From JACQNR01 sp049515175 (lineage in GTDB: Bacteria; Acidobacteriota; Terriglobia; UBA7540): 17,230 nucleotides of DNA. Position 1 is the first letter of the stretch; every line of letters begins with the position of its first letter. The stretch covers positions 1 to 17,230 of the forward strand of contig JBEKUI010000119.1 of NCBI GenBank assembly GCA_049515175.1, in the 5' to 3' direction. Under the pieces are notes generated by a model. That model saw only the letters and a list, made by a program, of their open reading frames with translations. It was not told the origin of the DNA and ran no database searches. Of this stretch, positions 7,379 through 15,380 are shown one piece after another. A program made the position numbers and the translations under genes.

Positions 7379-7734
7379 TGCACCGTTTATTCATTGACCA
7401 GAATGTTCGGATTGAGGTCGCCGAGGCCCTGCGCGGGGCCGGACACGTGGCCACTCATGCCAGTGAAGTGGGTTTGAGTGAGCGTGACGATGCCGCCATT
7501 TTCCGCTGGGCCAACGAGAAGGATCTGGCCATTGTGACGTTCGATGCGGATTTCGCGGAACGAGCCATCTGGAACCGCGTGCCTCATCCCGGCATCATTC
7601 GCCTGCGGTTGGAGCCTCAGACTCCCGGGCACGTGGTGCCAATTCTCAGGGATTTTCTGGCTGCATGCTCGCCTGAATCGCTGCGCAATGCCCTCGTAGT
7701 CCGCACCGAAGGGAGAGTCCGGATTCGCCGGTAA
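7378..7734 (+). CDS. DUF5615 PIN-like toxin
   Basis: This 118-residue protein begins with the strand MHRLFIDQN and carries acidic residues where PIN-like nucleases bind metal: D7 (with N9), E30, D37/D38, D56 and D58 in TFDADF. It matches the DUF5615 PIN-like family, whose members are predicted metal-dependent ribonucleases paired with DUF433. The ATG at 7378 is preferred over the TTG three bases earlier because it forms a compact stop-start overlap (TGATG) with the antitoxin gene. Toxicity and RNA cleavage are family-based expectations. The intact acidic set argues against a degraded remnant. Confidence 0.83.
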   Translation: MHRLFIDQNVRIEVAEALRGAGHVATHASEVGLSERDDAAIFRWANEKDLAIVTFDADFAERAIWNRVPHPGIIRLRLEPQTPGHVVPILRDFLAACSPESLRNALVVRTEGRVRIRR

Positions 7735-7803
7735 AGGCTGGAGCATCAACCTGCAGGCAGGCAGGACGGTGCCGTCCCGCCCGGCGTTCGCGGGAGAAAC
7801 CTG

Positions 7804-7832
7804 TTGCACCCATCCACGGTTAAAGGCAAAAT
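7804..7832 (+). promoter_or_regulatory. Possible promoter for the purF array
   Basis: TTGCAC (7804-7809) and CAAAAT (7827-7832) are separated by 17 bases, in an AT-richer patch ahead of purF. Each hexamer matches the sigma70 consensus only partly. It would give a leader of about 110 bases before the proposed purF start. No purine-responsive operator or riboswitch was recognised. Confidence 0.35.
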
Positions 7833-7948
7833 AGAGATTGCTCCTCTTGCAGCGGCTGGCGAGAAGGGTCGGCGAGTTGGCAGCTGCGACGGCGGGAGTT
7901 CCCGGAACATCTCGTGGAGAGGCTTCACTAAAGCGCGGAGAGAATTCT

Positions 7949-9379
7949 TTGCAACCGGCTTCGCAGCTCTTCCCATCCATCTCTCTTCCAGACGACAAGT
8001 TCCACGACCATTGTGGTGTATTTGCCGTGTTCGGCCACCCCGAGGCGGCCAAGCTGGTCTACCTGGGTCTCTACGCGCTTCAGCACCGCGGCCAGGAGAG
8101 TGCCGGCATTGCAGTATCGAACGGCGAGAGCCTGATCTGCCACAAGGAGATGGGGCACGTCCAAGAGGTTTTCAACCAGGAGGTGCTGGCGAGCCTGGTC
8201 GGACCCTACGCCATCGGCCACACCCGCTACTCGACGGCCGGCGACACAGTGGTGAAGAACGCCCAGCCGCTGATGGTGACTTGCCAGAAGGGCCAGGTCG
8301 CCCTCGGCCACAACGGCAACCTCGTCAACGCCTCGAGCATCCGGCGCGACCTCGAAAGTCGCGGTGACATCTTCCAAACCACCAGCGACACGGAAGTCAT
8401 CCTCCACTACTTCGCGCGCTCGAAGCACAACGGCTTGCCGGAGTCGATGGCCGACGCCCTCGATCGGATCGAGGGCGCCTATACACTCGTGGCGCTGTTT
8501 AAGGACAGCATTTACGGGATTCGCGACCCGCGCGGCTTCCGCCCCCTGACCCTTGGCAAGCTCGACGGCGCCTACGTGCTCGCCTCGGAGACCTGCGCTT
8601 TCGACCTCATCAACGCCACGCCGATCCGCGACGTGGAGCCGGGTGAGATGGTAATCCTCGACAAGCGCGGCGTCACTTCGCTGCGTTTTGCTCCGCCCGC
8701 CAAGCCCGCGCAGTGCATTTTCGAACATGTCTACTTCTCGCGGCCCGACAGCGTGGTCTTCGGCCGCTCCGTGCAGGACAGCCGCGAACAGCTCGGGCGC
8801 TTTCTGGCGAAGGAGCATCCCGTCGATGCCGACATGGTCGTTCCCGTGCCCGACTCGGGGGTTCCGGCGGCCACCGGCTTTTCGGAAGAGTCCGGCATCC
8901 CCATGAAGATTGCGCTGATCCGCAATCATTACATCGGCCGCACCTTCATCGAGCCCAGCCAGGCGATCCGCGATTTCGGCGTCAAGCTGAAGCTCAATCC
9001 CGTCCGCAGCCTGCTGGAGGGAAAACGCGTGGTGCTCGTGGACGATTCCATCATCCGCGGGACAACCAGCCGCAAGATCGTGCGCATCGTACGGGAAGGC
9101 GGGGCAAAAGAAGTGCACATGCGGATCAGTTGCCCGCCCACGATTTCGCCCTGCTATTACGGGATCGATACCCCGACGAGGAAGGAATTGATCGGATCGA
9201 CTCACAGCGTGGAAGAGATTCGGCAATACATCGGCGCGGACAGCCTGGGTTATCTTTCGCTCGACAACCTGCGCAAGGCCGTGGGCGATACCGACAACCG
9301 GTTCTGCCTGGCCTGCTACACGGCCAATTATCCCACGGTCATTCAGGAGCCGCTCCTTGCGCTCCGTCAGAGAGATTAG
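7949..9379 (+). CDS. purF: Amidophosphoribosyltransferase
   Basis: This enzyme catalyses the first committed step of de novo purine synthesis, making phosphoribosylamine from PRPP and glutamine in the cytoplasm. The N-terminal glutaminase domain begins at C22 in the motif HCGVF; the 21 residues before it would be a propeptide removed to free the cysteine. The C-terminal phosphoribosyltransferase domain has the PRPP loop VLVDDSIIRGTT (about 362-373). Four cysteines (C256, C402, C453, C456) sit where the Bacillus-type enzyme binds its 4Fe-4S cluster. I chose TTG at 7949 as the start because GGAGAG (7937-7942) precedes it by six bases. The frame stays open to a TTG at 7838, but that extension has no family character. 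The resulting length of 476 is normal. The gene abuts lepB and begins a plus-strand array with purM and purN. Confidence 0.95.
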   Translation: MQPASQLFPSISLPDDKFHDHCGVFAVFGHPEAAKLVYLGLYALQHRGQESAGIAVSNGESLICHKEMGHVQEVFNQEVLASLVGPYAIGHTRYSTAGDTVVKNAQPLMVTCQKGQVALGHNGNLVNASSIRRDLESRGDIFQTTSDTEVILHYFARSKHNGLPESMADALDRIEGAYTLVALFKDSIYGIRDPRGFRPLTLGKLDGAYVLASETCAFDLINATPIRDVEPGEMVILDKRGVTSLRFAPPAKPAQCIFEHVYFSRPDSVVFGRSVQDSREQLGRFLAKEHPVDADMVVPVPDSGVPAATGFSEESGIPMKIALIRNHYIGRTFIEPSQAIRDFGVKLKLNPVRSLLEGKRVVLVDDSIIRGTTSRKIVRIVREGGAKEVHMRISCPPTISPCYYGIDTPTRKELIGSTHSVEEIRQYIGADSLGYLSLDNLRKAVGDTDNRFCLACYTANYPTVIQEPLLALRQRD

Positions 9380-10213
9380 ATGGACCCCCTAGAAAACCAG
9401 CCCGCGGCCGAGCCGTCACCGGAAGCCGAAGGCCCTCCGCCGCCTCCCGCCCCCGAAAAACCATCGCGTCATGACGGCTTCTGGGAGGCGGTTCGCTCCC
9501 TGGCAGGGGTCCTCGCTTTGGTCCTCTTGACGCGGACCTTCATCGCGGAAGCCACGGTGATTCCCACCGAGTCGATGGAGAACACGATCCTGGTTGGCGA
9601 CCACGTATTTCTGAACAAGATTCTCTACGGGCCGCGCCTTCCGTACACCTCCTGCCGGGTGCCACCCTTCAAGTCCGTAAAACGGCAGGAGATTGTGGCA
9701 TTCCATTACCCCCTCAACCCCTCGGTCATGTTCATCAAGCGGGCCATCGGGTTGGGCGGCGACGTTGTGAAAATCGTCAACCGCAGAGTGTCCGTGAACG
9801 GCAAGCCCCTCGAGGAGCCCTACGCCCAGTACGAGTACTCTCGTTTTAATCCCTTGTACGACAATTTCCCTCCCCCACTGCATCAGATTCCCACCCTGCC
9901 GGCGGCTTGGGGACTCGATCCCTCCTGGGCGCGCGGGATGGCCCAGTTCATCGAGAAGGACGGGCTGCACGTTCCTCCCGGCTATATCTTCGTGATGGGC
10001 GACAACCGCAACAATTCCCTCGATAGCCGCTTCTGGGGCTTCGTGCCGGAGGATGCGGTGGTGGGCGAGCCCCTCTTCGTGTATTGGTCTTACGACGCCC
10101 CAACCCGGGACTGGACGGCGGAAGAGATCCGCGACCGCATCCGGTTCAATCTCTCCATCGCCTGGAACTTCCTGACCAAGACACGCTGGTCCAGGACTGG
10201 AAAAATCTTCTAA
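9380..10213 (+). CDS. lepB: Signal peptidase I
   Basis: This inner-membrane serine protease cuts signal peptides from Sec- and Tat-exported proteins. A Pro-rich cytoplasmic tail (about 1-32) leads to one transmembrane helix (about 36-56). Catalytic S65 lies in the motif PTESMENTI, general-base K120 in FIKRAIGLGGD, and the GDNRNNSLDSRFWG box follows around residues 207-220. At 277 residues it is within the family range. A stretch at about 150-190 (Pro- and Tyr-rich) is an insertion compared with minimal Gram-positive forms. The ATG immediately follows the purF TAG with no gap, so it probably depends on purF translation. It would process the several secreted proteins encoded nearby. Confidence 0.95.
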   Translation: MDPLENQPAAEPSPEAEGPPPPPAPEKPSRHDGFWEAVRSLAGVLALVLLTRTFIAEATVIPTESMENTILVGDHVFLNKILYGPRLPYTSCRVPPFKSVKRQEIVAFHYPLNPSVMFIKRAIGLGGDVVKIVNRRVSVNGKPLEEPYAQYEYSRFNPLYDNFPPPLHQIPTLPAAWGLDPSWARGMAQFIEKDGLHVPPGYIFVMGDNRNNSLDSRFWGFVPEDAVVGEPLFVYWSYDAPTRDWTAEEIRDRIRFNLSIAWNFLTKTRWSRTGKIF

Positions 10214-10303
10214 TCCGTCTATACTGCTTTCTGGTTCCCCGCGCCGGTTCAGCCGGATGCGTTAAGGACCCATCATCTCAACCAGCGAAGTCTTGCGAAT
10301 CTC

Positions 10304-11329
10304 ATGCGCTACCGTGACGCCGGTGTGGATATCGACGCCGCCAGCCGGGCCAAAGCCAGAATCAAACAGCTCGCCCGCCAGACGTTCAGCCGCCGGGTGC
10401 TGAAAGATGTGGGCGCGTTTGGCGGTTTCTTCTCGCTCGCCGGCCTGCCCCGCGACGCCGTGCTGATTTCCAGCGTGGACGGCGTGGGCACGAAGCTCAA
10501 GATCGCCTTCGCGCTCAATCGCCACACGACCGTCGGCCTGGATATCGTCAACCACTGCGTGAACGACATCGCCGTGCACGGCGCCGCACCGCTCTTCTTT
10601 CTGGATTACCTCGCCACGGGCAAGCTCCATCCGGAAGTCGTCACCGATATCGTGGGCGGGCTGGCAAAAGCTTGCCGCGCCGTGGGCTGCGCTCTGATTG
10701 GCGGTGAAACCGCCGAGATGCCCGGCTTCTATCCCGAAAACGAGTATGACCTCGCCGGGTGCATTGTCGGTTGCGTGCGGCGCCGCGAGATCATCGACGG
10801 CAGCAGAATCAAACCCGGAGATGTCATCCTGGGCCTCGCTTCCAGCGGCCTGCACACCAATGGTTATTCGCTGGCGCGCAAGGTTCTGCTCGAACGGCAG
10901 GGCCTCAGCCTGACCGAGCCCTTCGCTGAACTCCGGCGCCCTCTCGGCGATGTGCTTCTTGAGCCACATCGGTGCTATTGGCCCATTGTTGAGCCGCTGC
11001 TCCAGGCGCGGCTGCTGAAGGGAATCGTCCATATCACGGGCGGAGGACTGACGGATAACACGCCGCGCATTCTACCCTCCGGCTGTCGGGCGGAGATTCG
11101 GCTGGGTTCGTGGCCAGTCTTGCCGATCTTCGATCTCATCGGCCGGCTCGGCAATGTCCCGCTGGACGACATGCTGCGGACATTCAACATGGGCGTCGGG
11201 ATGGCGCTCATCGTCGCGCAACGGGATCTGCCGCGAGTTGCCGACGCGCTCAAGAGGAAACGGGAGAAGTTCTGGATGATTGGCCGGATCGTCCGTGGCC
11301 GGCCATGCGTCAAATACGTCGAAGCCTAG
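10304..11329 (+). CDS. purM: Phosphoribosylformylglycinamidine cyclo-ligase
   Basis: AIR synthetase closes the imidazole ring (FGAM plus ATP to AIR), the fifth step of purine synthesis. The N-terminus MRYRDAGVDIDAA is characteristic. It is followed by the SSVDGVGTKLK segment (57-67), the LDYLATGKL strand, the nucleotide-binding GGETAEMPG motif (about 134-142) and the C-terminal GGGLTDNTPR loop (about 247-256). The length of 341 is typical. The ATG at 10304 is supported by the conserved first residues; the ribosome site is weak. It lies 90 bases after lepB and 65 before purN. Confidence 0.96.
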   Translation: MRYRDAGVDIDAASRAKARIKQLARQTFSRRVLKDVGAFGGFFSLAGLPRDAVLISSVDGVGTKLKIAFALNRHTTVGLDIVNHCVNDIAVHGAAPLFFLDYLATGKLHPEVVTDIVGGLAKACRAVGCALIGGETAEMPGFYPENEYDLAGCIVGCVRRREIIDGSRIKPGDVILGLASSGLHTNGYSLARKVLLERQGLSLTEPFAELRRPLGDVLLEPHRCYWPIVEPLLQARLLKGIVHITGGGLTDNTPRILPSGCRAEIRLGSWPVLPIFDLIGRLGNVPLDDMLRTFNMGVGMALIVAQRDLPRVADALKRKREKFWMIGRIVRGRPCVKYVEA

Positions 11330-11394
11330 GCAAGAATCCTCGCAGCGAATCGGAAGATTCGCCACCCTGTGTGCATTCATCTGAGAGATAACCC

Positions 11395-11997
11395 ATGAAG
11401 AAAATCGGCATTTTGATTTCCGGTCGCGGTTCGAACTTCGAAGCCATCGCGCGCAACGTACAGGCGGGGAAGATCCCGGCTGAGATCGGCGTGGTCATCA
11501 GCAACAAGGAAGAAGCCGCGGGCCTCGCCATCGCCCGTCAAATGGGACTCAACGCCGTTTGCATTCCGTCCAAGGGCAAAGAACGCGAAGCCTTTGAGCG
11601 CGAACTTGTCGCGGCATTGCGCCAATACAAAGTCGATTTGGTTTGTCTCGCGGGGTTCATGCGCGTCCTGACGTCCTACTTCATCCGCGAATTCAAGGGC
11701 CGTATCCTGAACATCCATCCGGCGATCCTGCCGTCGTTCCCCGGCGTCGAGGCGCAGAAGCAGGCGCTCGAGTACGGTGTGAAGTTCACGGGATGTACCG
11801 TTCACTTCGTCGATGAAGGTGTGGATACGGGCCCCGTCGTGGCGCAGGCCGTGGTGCCCATCCTCGATAACGATACGCCGGAGACCCTGGCGGCCCGAAT
11901 TCTGAAAGAAGAGCATCGGATTTACACAGAAGCCGTCTGCTTGGTCGTAGAGGACAAGATCCGCATCGAGGGCCGGCGAGTGCTGCTCAGACAGTGA
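11395..11997 (+). CDS. purN: Phosphoribosylglycinamide formyltransferase (folate-dependent)
   Basis: GAR transformylase uses 10-formyl-tetrahydrofolate to formylate GAR, the third step of purine synthesis. At 200 residues it is close to the usual length. The N-terminal nucleotide-binding loop is ILISGRGSNFEAI. The catalytic triad N106, H108 and D144 matches the E. coli numbering I recall, within NIHPAILPSFPG and VDEGVDTGP. A GAGAG ribosome site precedes the ATG. It is probably co-transcribed with purM. Confidence 0.96.
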   Translation: MKKIGILISGRGSNFEAIARNVQAGKIPAEIGVVISNKEEAAGLAIARQMGLNAVCIPSKGKEREAFERELVAALRQYKVDLVCLAGFMRVLTSYFIREFKGRILNIHPAILPSFPGVEAQKQALEYGVKFTGCTVHFVDEGVDTGPVVAQAVVPILDNDTPETLAARILKEEHRIYTEAVCLVVEDKIRIEGRRVLLRQ

Positions 11998-12181
11998 GCG
12001 GGTCGCTGTAAGGACAATCTGCTTTGGGAACACCGCGCTCCACCGCGCTTGCGTCCGCGAGGATTGCTGATGGTCTGATCCTCCACGAGCCGCCCCGCAA
12101 CTTTTCTGCGCGGAACTCCCTTCAGGCTTGTATGATTCTGTTTGGCCTCGCGCGCCATTCGGCGAGAGCCCATTGGACAGC

Positions 12182-13423
12182 ATGACGATCGACGAACAAC
12201 TTGCTTACCTCACGAAAGGCGCCGAGGAGACGATTCGCGAGGAGGAGCTCCGCGCCAAACTCGAACGCGCCGCCAAGGCCGGAAAGCCGCTGCGCGTCAA
12301 GGCGGGCTTTGATCCCACCGCGCCGGACATTCATCTTGGCCACACCGTGGTGATCCGCAAGCTCAAACACTTTCAGGACCTCGGCCACACGGTGATTTTC
12401 CTGATCGGAGATTTCACCGGGCTGATTGGCGATCCGTCGGGGCAAAACGTGACTCGCAAGCCGATGACGCCCGAGCAGGTGGCGGCCAACGCCGAGACTT
12501 ACAAGAAGCAGGTCTTCAAGATCCTTGATCCTGAGAAAACCGTCATCGACTTCAACAACCGCTGGCTCGGCAAGCTGACCAGCCTCGAATGGGTCAGGCT
12601 CTGTTCTAAATACACCGTGGCCCGCATCCTCGAGCGTGATGATTTCTCAAAACGCATGAAAGAGCAGCGTCCCGTCGCCATTCACGAGCTGCTTTACCCG
12701 CTCGCACAGGGCTACGACTCGGTGGCGCTCGAAGCCGATGTCGAATTGGGCGGCACGGATCAGAAATTCAATCTGCTCGTGGGCCGCACGATTCAAGCGG
12801 AGTATGGCCAAGCGCCGCAGGTCATCATGACCATGCCCATCCTCGAAGGACTCGACGGCGTGCAGAAGATGTCGAAGTCGCTCGGCAATTACGTGGGCAT
12901 CAACGAACCTCCCGCCGAAATGTTCGGCAAGATCATGTCCATCTCCGACGAAATGATGTGGCGGTACTACCTGCTGCTGACGGATATGACGCCAGCCGAG
13001 ATTGAAGCACTGGGGAACAATGTGGGCTCCGGTACAGCTCATCCCTTGGCTTTGAAGAAGAAGCTTGCCTTCCAAATTGTCAGGGACTTCCATGGCTCTT
13101 TGAGCGCCGCACTCGCGCAGGCGGATTTTGAAAGGCAATTCCAGGCAAAGAGTGTCCCGTCCAACGTGCCAGAAAAGTTCTATATGGATACATCCCCAGT
13201 GAAGATCACTCGCTTTCTCGCCCGGCTTGAGCTAGCCGCGTCGGGGGCGGAAGCCGAGCGCAAGATTAAGGAGGGGGCGGTGTCCATGAGTGTTGGTGAC
13301 TCCGGGCAGCCCGACTGGCAACCGCTCACCGATCCCGCCTTGGTGATTGACCCACAGAAATACTCCGTCCTCACGGTTCGGGTGGGGCGTCGAATGGCAA
13401 AAGTTGTGTTTGCCCGGGGCTGA
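12182..13423 (+). CDS. tyrS: Tyrosyl-tRNA synthetase
   Basis: This class I aminoacyl-tRNA synthetase charges tRNA-Tyr in the cytoplasm. The HIGH-type motif is HLGH (51-54) in GFDPTAPDIHLGH, which I associate with the TyrZ-like branch. The KMSKS motif is intact at 229-233. The C-terminal part from about residue 345 looks like the S4 RNA-binding domain with a conserved strand near VRVGRRMAKVVF. I chose ATG at 12182, giving 413 residues; the in-frame TTG 54 bases upstream adds a non-conserved extension. The gap of 184 bases after purN may hold its own promoter, although no convincing T-box leader was recognised there. Confidence 0.95.
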   Translation: MTIDEQLAYLTKGAEETIREEELRAKLERAAKAGKPLRVKAGFDPTAPDIHLGHTVVIRKLKHFQDLGHTVIFLIGDFTGLIGDPSGQNVTRKPMTPEQVAANAETYKKQVFKILDPEKTVIDFNNRWLGKLTSLEWVRLCSKYTVARILERDDFSKRMKEQRPVAIHELLYPLAQGYDSVALEADVELGGTDQKFNLLVGRTIQAEYGQAPQVIMTMPILEGLDGVQKMSKSLGNYVGINEPPAEMFGKIMSISDEMMWRYYLLLTDMTPAEIEALGNNVGSGTAHPLALKKKLAFQIVRDFHGSLSAALAQADFERQFQAKSVPSNVPEKFYMDTSPVKITRFLARLELAASGAEAERKIKEGAVSMSVGDSGQPDWQPLTDPALVIDPQKYSVLTVRVGRRMAKVVFARG

Positions 13424-13480
13424 TCACAACCGAAGCCTTTGGCAATATTCCATGCTAAACTCAGGTAGGGATTAGCGGTC

Positions 13481-13705
13481 ATGCGCCAGATCAAGATTAT
13501 CGTTGAGAAACACTCCGACGGTTACATTGCTTACCCACTGGGAATCAAGGGTGTAGTCATCGGGGAAGGCGCGACCTACGAAGAAGCGGTGGCCGACGTC
13601 AGGTCAGCAATCAAGTTCCACATTGAAACCTTCGGGGCCGACATGCTCGAGAGTCAACCCCCTGTCCTAGAAGCGTTCGTGACTGAAGCCGCCGTGGAAG
13701 TCTAG
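13481..13705 (+). CDS. hicB: HicB-like antitoxin
   Basis: This 74-residue protein has the HicB partial RNase H-like fold pattern: a strand with a basic residue, a D-G-Y-I-A-Y-P-L strand, the G-V-x-x-G-E-G-x-T-Y-E-E-A loop (about 24-36) and a helix. There is no C-terminal helix-turn-helix or ribbon-helix-helix DNA-binding extension, so it is the short form. AGGTAGGG lies about ten bases before the ATG. Its stop overlaps the start of the downstream toxin gene, so the pair is translationally coupled. It should neutralise the HicA partner by direct binding. Confidence 0.85.
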   Translation: MRQIKIIVEKHSDGYIAYPLGIKGVVIGEGATYEEAVADVRSAIKFHIETFGADMLESQPPVLEAFVTEAAVEV

Positions 13706-13944
13706 TGGCCAAGTTCCCTGTTGATGCCCCAAAGAATAAAGTCCTAAAGGCGCTTCAGGCCTTGGGATTCCAAGTGATCCGCGAGCGTGAACACATTTCC
13801 ATGGTCCGAGCGAATCCGGACGGAACGAGCACCCCACTAACCATGCCCAATCATCCCAACCTGAGGGCGTCAACCCTAAGAGGCATTTGCACGCAGGCGG
13901 GGATTCCTAGGGATGATTTCCTGCACGCATATGAGAATGTCTAG
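13705..13944 (+). CDS. hicA: HicA-like mRNA interferase toxin
   Basis: This 79-residue protein is of the HicA/YcfA family, a double-stranded-RNA-binding-domain-like fold that degrades mRNA. The expected catalytic histidine is H30 in the REREH segment, followed by the strand MVRANPDG and the conserved P-L-T-M-P-N-H-P-N-L and TLRGIC...AGI blocks. The usual GSHH context is changed to R-E-H. The start is GTG at 13705, overlapping the hicB TAG by one base. The order antitoxin-toxin is the reverse of the E. coli hicAB operon, but is common for short HicB forms. Confidence 0.88.
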   Translation: MAKFPVDAPKNKVLKALQALGFQVIREREHISMVRANPDGTSTPLTMPNHPNLRASTLRGICTQAGIPRDDFLHAYENV

Positions 13945-14017
13945 CCGCTGCAGCTCACAGCGGGTTGCGTCCCTTACTTGACTTCGTTCATCCGTTTCTG
14001 CATCCTTTCGCCGACCC

Positions 14018-14893
14018 TTGAGAATCATCATCCTGTTCAATCCTGCGGCGGGCCGGGGCAGTGCGCGGCGCAAGCTGGCGCTGGCGGTGGAAGTGTTGCG
14101 GCGGGGCGGAGTCGATCCGGAAATTCGCGAGAGTCGCAGTGCTGAGCATCTCCACGAGCTGGCGCGCCAGGCGCGCGCCGAGCAGCCGGACGTCGTGGTC
14201 TCCGCGGGTGGTGACGGAACTCACCATCACGTAATCAACGAGCTGCATGGAGGGGAGATCCCGCTCGGGATCATTCCCCTGGGAACTGGCAACGACATTC
14301 CCCTGGGGCTTGGGATCTCCAGCAACCCACGGCGGGCCGCGGCGACGCTGCTTCGCGGCCGGACCAAGTCGATCGATCTGGGCCGCGTCGGCTCAAGGGT
14401 TTTCGCCGCCGTGGCGGGGGCCGGGCTCGACTCCATGGCGGCGCGCTACGTCAACGAGCAGGCGCAGAACCTTCGCGGGACAGCGGCGTATGCGTGGGCG
14501 ATTCTGCGCTGCCTGAAGGATTACAGACCTCAGCCTATGGAGGTCCACGCCGAAGGTTTCAGTTTTTCCGGAAATGTCATCGCCGTGCTGGTGGGGAACC
14601 ACCCCTTTTATGGAGGGGGCCTCCGCGTCACACCCTGCGCCCGCTCCGACGACGGCCTGCTCGACGTTTGTCTGATCCCCGCCATGAGCAAATGGCGGCT
14701 GCTCCCCTGGATTCCGCGCGTCTATCGCGGCACCCACCTGGCGCACCCACGCATCCAATATTTCCAGATGCCGCGACTCACCATGGACTCCCCCCAGCCG
14801 TTGGAGCTTTACGCCGATGGAGAGTTCGTCCAGAAACTCCCCGCGGTGATCGAAGCCGCACCTCGCGTGCTGCGCGTGGTGGTTCCCGATTGA
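14018..14893 (+). CDS. Diacylglycerol kinase-like lipid kinase (YegS/BmrU family)
   Basis: A 291-residue member of the DAGK catalytic family, which phosphorylates diacylglycerol, sphingoid or related lipids with ATP at the membrane face. It opens with the NPAAGRGSARR motif (8-18), has the nucleotide-binding GGDGT at 64-68 and the PLGTGND loop (87-93), and has a later acidic motif RSDDGLLDV. The length is normal. The only usable start is TTG at 14018: an in-frame TGA at 13979-13981 blocks extension and no ATG precedes the conserved strand. The exact lipid substrate cannot be predicted. It is 73 bases downstream of hicA and convergent with the following minus-strand genes. Confidence 0.9.
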   Translation: MRIIILFNPAAGRGSARRKLALAVEVLRRGGVDPEIRESRSAEHLHELARQARAEQPDVVVSAGGDGTHHHVINELHGGEIPLGIIPLGTGNDIPLGLGISSNPRRAAATLLRGRTKSIDLGRVGSRVFAAVAGAGLDSMAARYVNEQAQNLRGTAAYAWAILRCLKDYRPQPMEVHAEGFSFSGNVIAVLVGNHPFYGGGLRVTPCARSDDGLLDVCLIPAMSKWRLLPWIPRVYRGTHLAHPRIQYFQMPRLTMDSPQPLELYADGEFVQKLPAVIEAAPRVLRVVVPD

Positions 14894-14957
14894 GGCCAAA
14901 GGGGCCTGAAAGGAGACACCCGGTCGGGCGATGGGATAACTCGGGAGGGAACCGCTC

Positions 14958-15380
14958 TTACTCTTCGTCTTTCGGAGGAGGGACTCGCAAATTGAAGGTG
15001 ATGTTTCTTCGCGGGTCGATCGTGCTGACGCGGCGCACCTTGGACGAAAGACCTTTGTGTGTCGCCTGTACCTCATAATCGCGGGTGAATTCGAGCCCGG
15101 AGAATTGATACCTGCCCTCTTCGGAAGTATAAGAGGCGCTCTTCTTGCCCGTTTGCAGGTCGGTCAGCGTGACGGTTGCTCCGGCAATGGGATTGTCCGC
15201 CTCGTCGGAGACGATTCCAGTAACCAGCCGTGTCGGCTTGTTGTCCTTCGCTGCGAGCGGGGGGGCACTCATGCCGAGCGCCCAAGCGGTGACCATCACA
15301 GCCGCCGCCAGGACCCAAAGATCAAGACTTCTTACCGCACTGCTGTTTCTTGCCGCAGGCCCCACCATCCCACACCTCAC
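14958..15380 (-). CDS. Secreted CarboxypepD_reg-domain protein
   Basis: This 140-residue protein has a hydrophobic segment (about 20-38) ending near an LAA site at 42-44, so it is probably exported. A single carboxypeptidase regulatory-like/transthyretin-like beta-sandwich follows (about 52-132), recognised from VTGIVSDEADNPIAGATVTL and the later TSEEGRYQFSGL strand. Such domains usually attach to TonB-dependent receptors or proteases, but here it stands alone. The start is GTG at 15380, overlapping the TGA of the zinc-ribbon gene (GGTGAGG); an ATG four codons inward is an alternative. The coupling suggests the two are made together, although one is cytoplasmic in type and the other exported. 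Confidence 0.75.
   Translation of the reverse strand: MRCGMVGPAARNSSAVRSLDLWVLAAAVMVTAWALGMSAPPLAAKDNKPTRLVTGIVSDEADNPIAGATVTLTDLQTGKKSASYTSEEGRYQFSGLEFTRDYEVQATHKGLSSKVRRVSTIDPRRNITFNLRVPPPKDEE

Noticed and set aside
7766..7790. Short GC-rich palindrome after the PIN-like toxin as a terminator
   Set aside because: The stem leaves only a two-base loop and is not followed by T residues; more like a fragment of a dispersed repeat.
7928..9226. A 432-codon open frame antisense to purF
   Set aside because: purF is unmistakable on the plus strand; the antisense frame is His/Asp/Val-rich complement of purF codons without any motif.
14893..14907. Small hairpin just after the lipid kinase stop as a terminator
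   Set aside because: The stem is only five base pairs and no T-run follows on either strand.
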